From assembly GCF_000003815.2 (NCBI RefSeq), contig NC_049988.1, positions 13,253,266 to 13,317,265 of the forward strand: a stretch of DNA of 64,000 bases. Direction: 5' to 3'. Positions within the stretch are counted from its first letter, which is position 1. Every line of letters starts with the position of its first letter. The DNA is from Branchiostoma floridae (Eukaryota; Chordata; Leptocardii; Amphioxiformes; Branchiostomatidae). The position numbers and the translations under genes were made by a program. The notes beneath the pieces were generated by a model. It did not search any database. It saw nothing but the letters and a program-made list of their open reading frames with translations, and was not told the DNA's origin. This document shows, in pieces, positions 1 to 64,000 of this stretch.

Positions 1-1020
1 TTCGAGTGCGATTTGAAAATGAACAATCACATACACTCAGAACCATAGAAGAATGTATTTCTCATTGGTTACAAGTACCGAAGAATGCTGGCGAAAGTCT
101 GGTTTGATATTCTTCAAGCAGGGTTGCGAAGACGTTAGTAGTCGGGATTTTACCGGCTCCCTCCCCTCACGAGCGAGCCGGTAAAAATTCTGACTATTTC
201 TGAATCTGTCTCCACGACCCAACATCTGCTTGGAGAATATGGTTCAATATAACTAAGCGTGTTTGACTGAAAGGTGTACAGAAAGCCAGCAACTGCCGCA
301 CAACAAACATCCGCGTCTCAGATATCAAACGCTCAAAATATGAGTAGCTAGATGCGCCATCTGTTTACCATGTCTGTATTGCAGCGGTCCGAACTCATGA
401 AAATCTTTGAATGAGAATGATTTATTTGTAAAACATCGCGGCCTATTGGTTAAATTGTTTAATACATTAAATTCTGTGACTCAGCATAAAAACCAAAGAT
501 TTGACAGATCGCTCAACAAAAATCAAACAATAAAGAATGATTTTTTAAAGTTCTGTGCACTTTGTAGTCTTTCAATCATACTTTTGTATCTTGTGTCATG
601 CAATTATGAAATCAATGGTTACACAAATATATTCTAGCCGCTGTTCGCTCAGCGATCGCGCCGTATACACGTAGGTCGTATAGCGCAACGGATGCCTTAA
701 TACCCCTGTCATATTTGGCGAAAATCGATCGGACGACGATTCTGCGGCTATCACCCGGGCCTCGCTTATAATGATATCTTTATTGCACAACAATTGTACA
801 AGGTACAAAGTATGGCTTATATGTGACAGGGACGGTTTTCAGGTGAAAAATACGCCTCTGTCGATCTTAAATATGCATATGGCCGATCTTCCATCGATAC
901 GCCCGAAGATCGTGGATAACGTGACGGTTATAATGGTAGACAGGAAATTCAATACCATTAACACATACAAATATACAATGGAATTATTCAATGTTATACA
1001 TAAACCGTTTCCCATTGCAG
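1..1020. other. Upstream intron or intergenic sequence, no supported gene
   Basis: No exon with coding character and matching splice sites was found. Short open frames here lack domain signatures. The stretch 640-770 is richer in CpG than its surroundings. It may be the intron preceding the sushi exon, because that exon begins in phase 1. Confidence 0.5.
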
Positions 1021-63931
<62,911 letters not shown>

Positions 63932-64000
63932 GTAAGTGGGCAGTTTTGATAACAAAATCTTAAGTTCGCAATCATTTTCATGTCTCCTCTGATTGGCCAA

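Overview
This window looks like chromosomal DNA of an invertebrate deuterostome, most likely a lancelet (Branchiostoma). The support is GT-AG introns of 0.1-7 kb, a D1-D2-D'-D3 mucin/VWF cassette, mucin WxxW and sushi modules, MITEs, a LINE and Helentron-like elements. The species call is inference. One multi-exon gene on the + strand explains almost all supported coding sequence. Its 5' end (including any signal peptide) and its 3' end lie outside the window. Exon boundaries given here were read by hand from splice sites and reading-frame phase; no transcript evidence was available.

Layout. 1-1020: no supported gene. 1021-1971: a sushi (CCP) exon and a linker exon. 2288-6103: D1 assembly (VWD, C8, TIL, VWC-like). 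7004-10210: D2. 10651-11444: D' (TIL'-E'). 11982-16068: D3. 16069-20099: large intron holding a 5'-truncated LINE with an open RT frame. 20100-20755: WxxW (CysD) domain. 21131-22882: another TIL plus a VWC-like segment. 23318-63931: 28 two-domain modules of about 190 residues. Each half has the signature of a death domain (Trp in helix 1, LG, later Ile, LKxW, LCxxL) but carries 8-11 cysteines. Short Ser/Thr-rich exons separate many of the modules.

The first four modules (23.3-35.3 kb) are broken by 2, 3, 2 and 1 internal introns. All later modules are single 570- or 573-bp exons. From 46341 the modules form a higher-order tandem repeat of about 3.19 kb: death pair a, ST1, death pair b, ST2, death pair c, death pair d. 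Four copies, introns included, are near-identical. A fifth copy lacks d, and a sixth runs off the window.

How the parts fit. Three VWD assemblies with conserved cysteines and GLCG motifs suggest a secreted, disulfide-multimerising, gel-forming protein. In ordinary mucins the D3 assembly is followed by a long Pro/Thr/Ser region. Here that place is taken by an expanding array of disulfide-rich death-fold-like pairs with mini Ser/Thr linkers. Death domains are normally cytosolic signalling modules, so a secreted array of cysteine-rich ones is the main discovery candidate. Introns also hold a Helentron-like family (three copies, two of them head to tail), several MITEs, fold-back hairpins, minisatellites and microsatellites.
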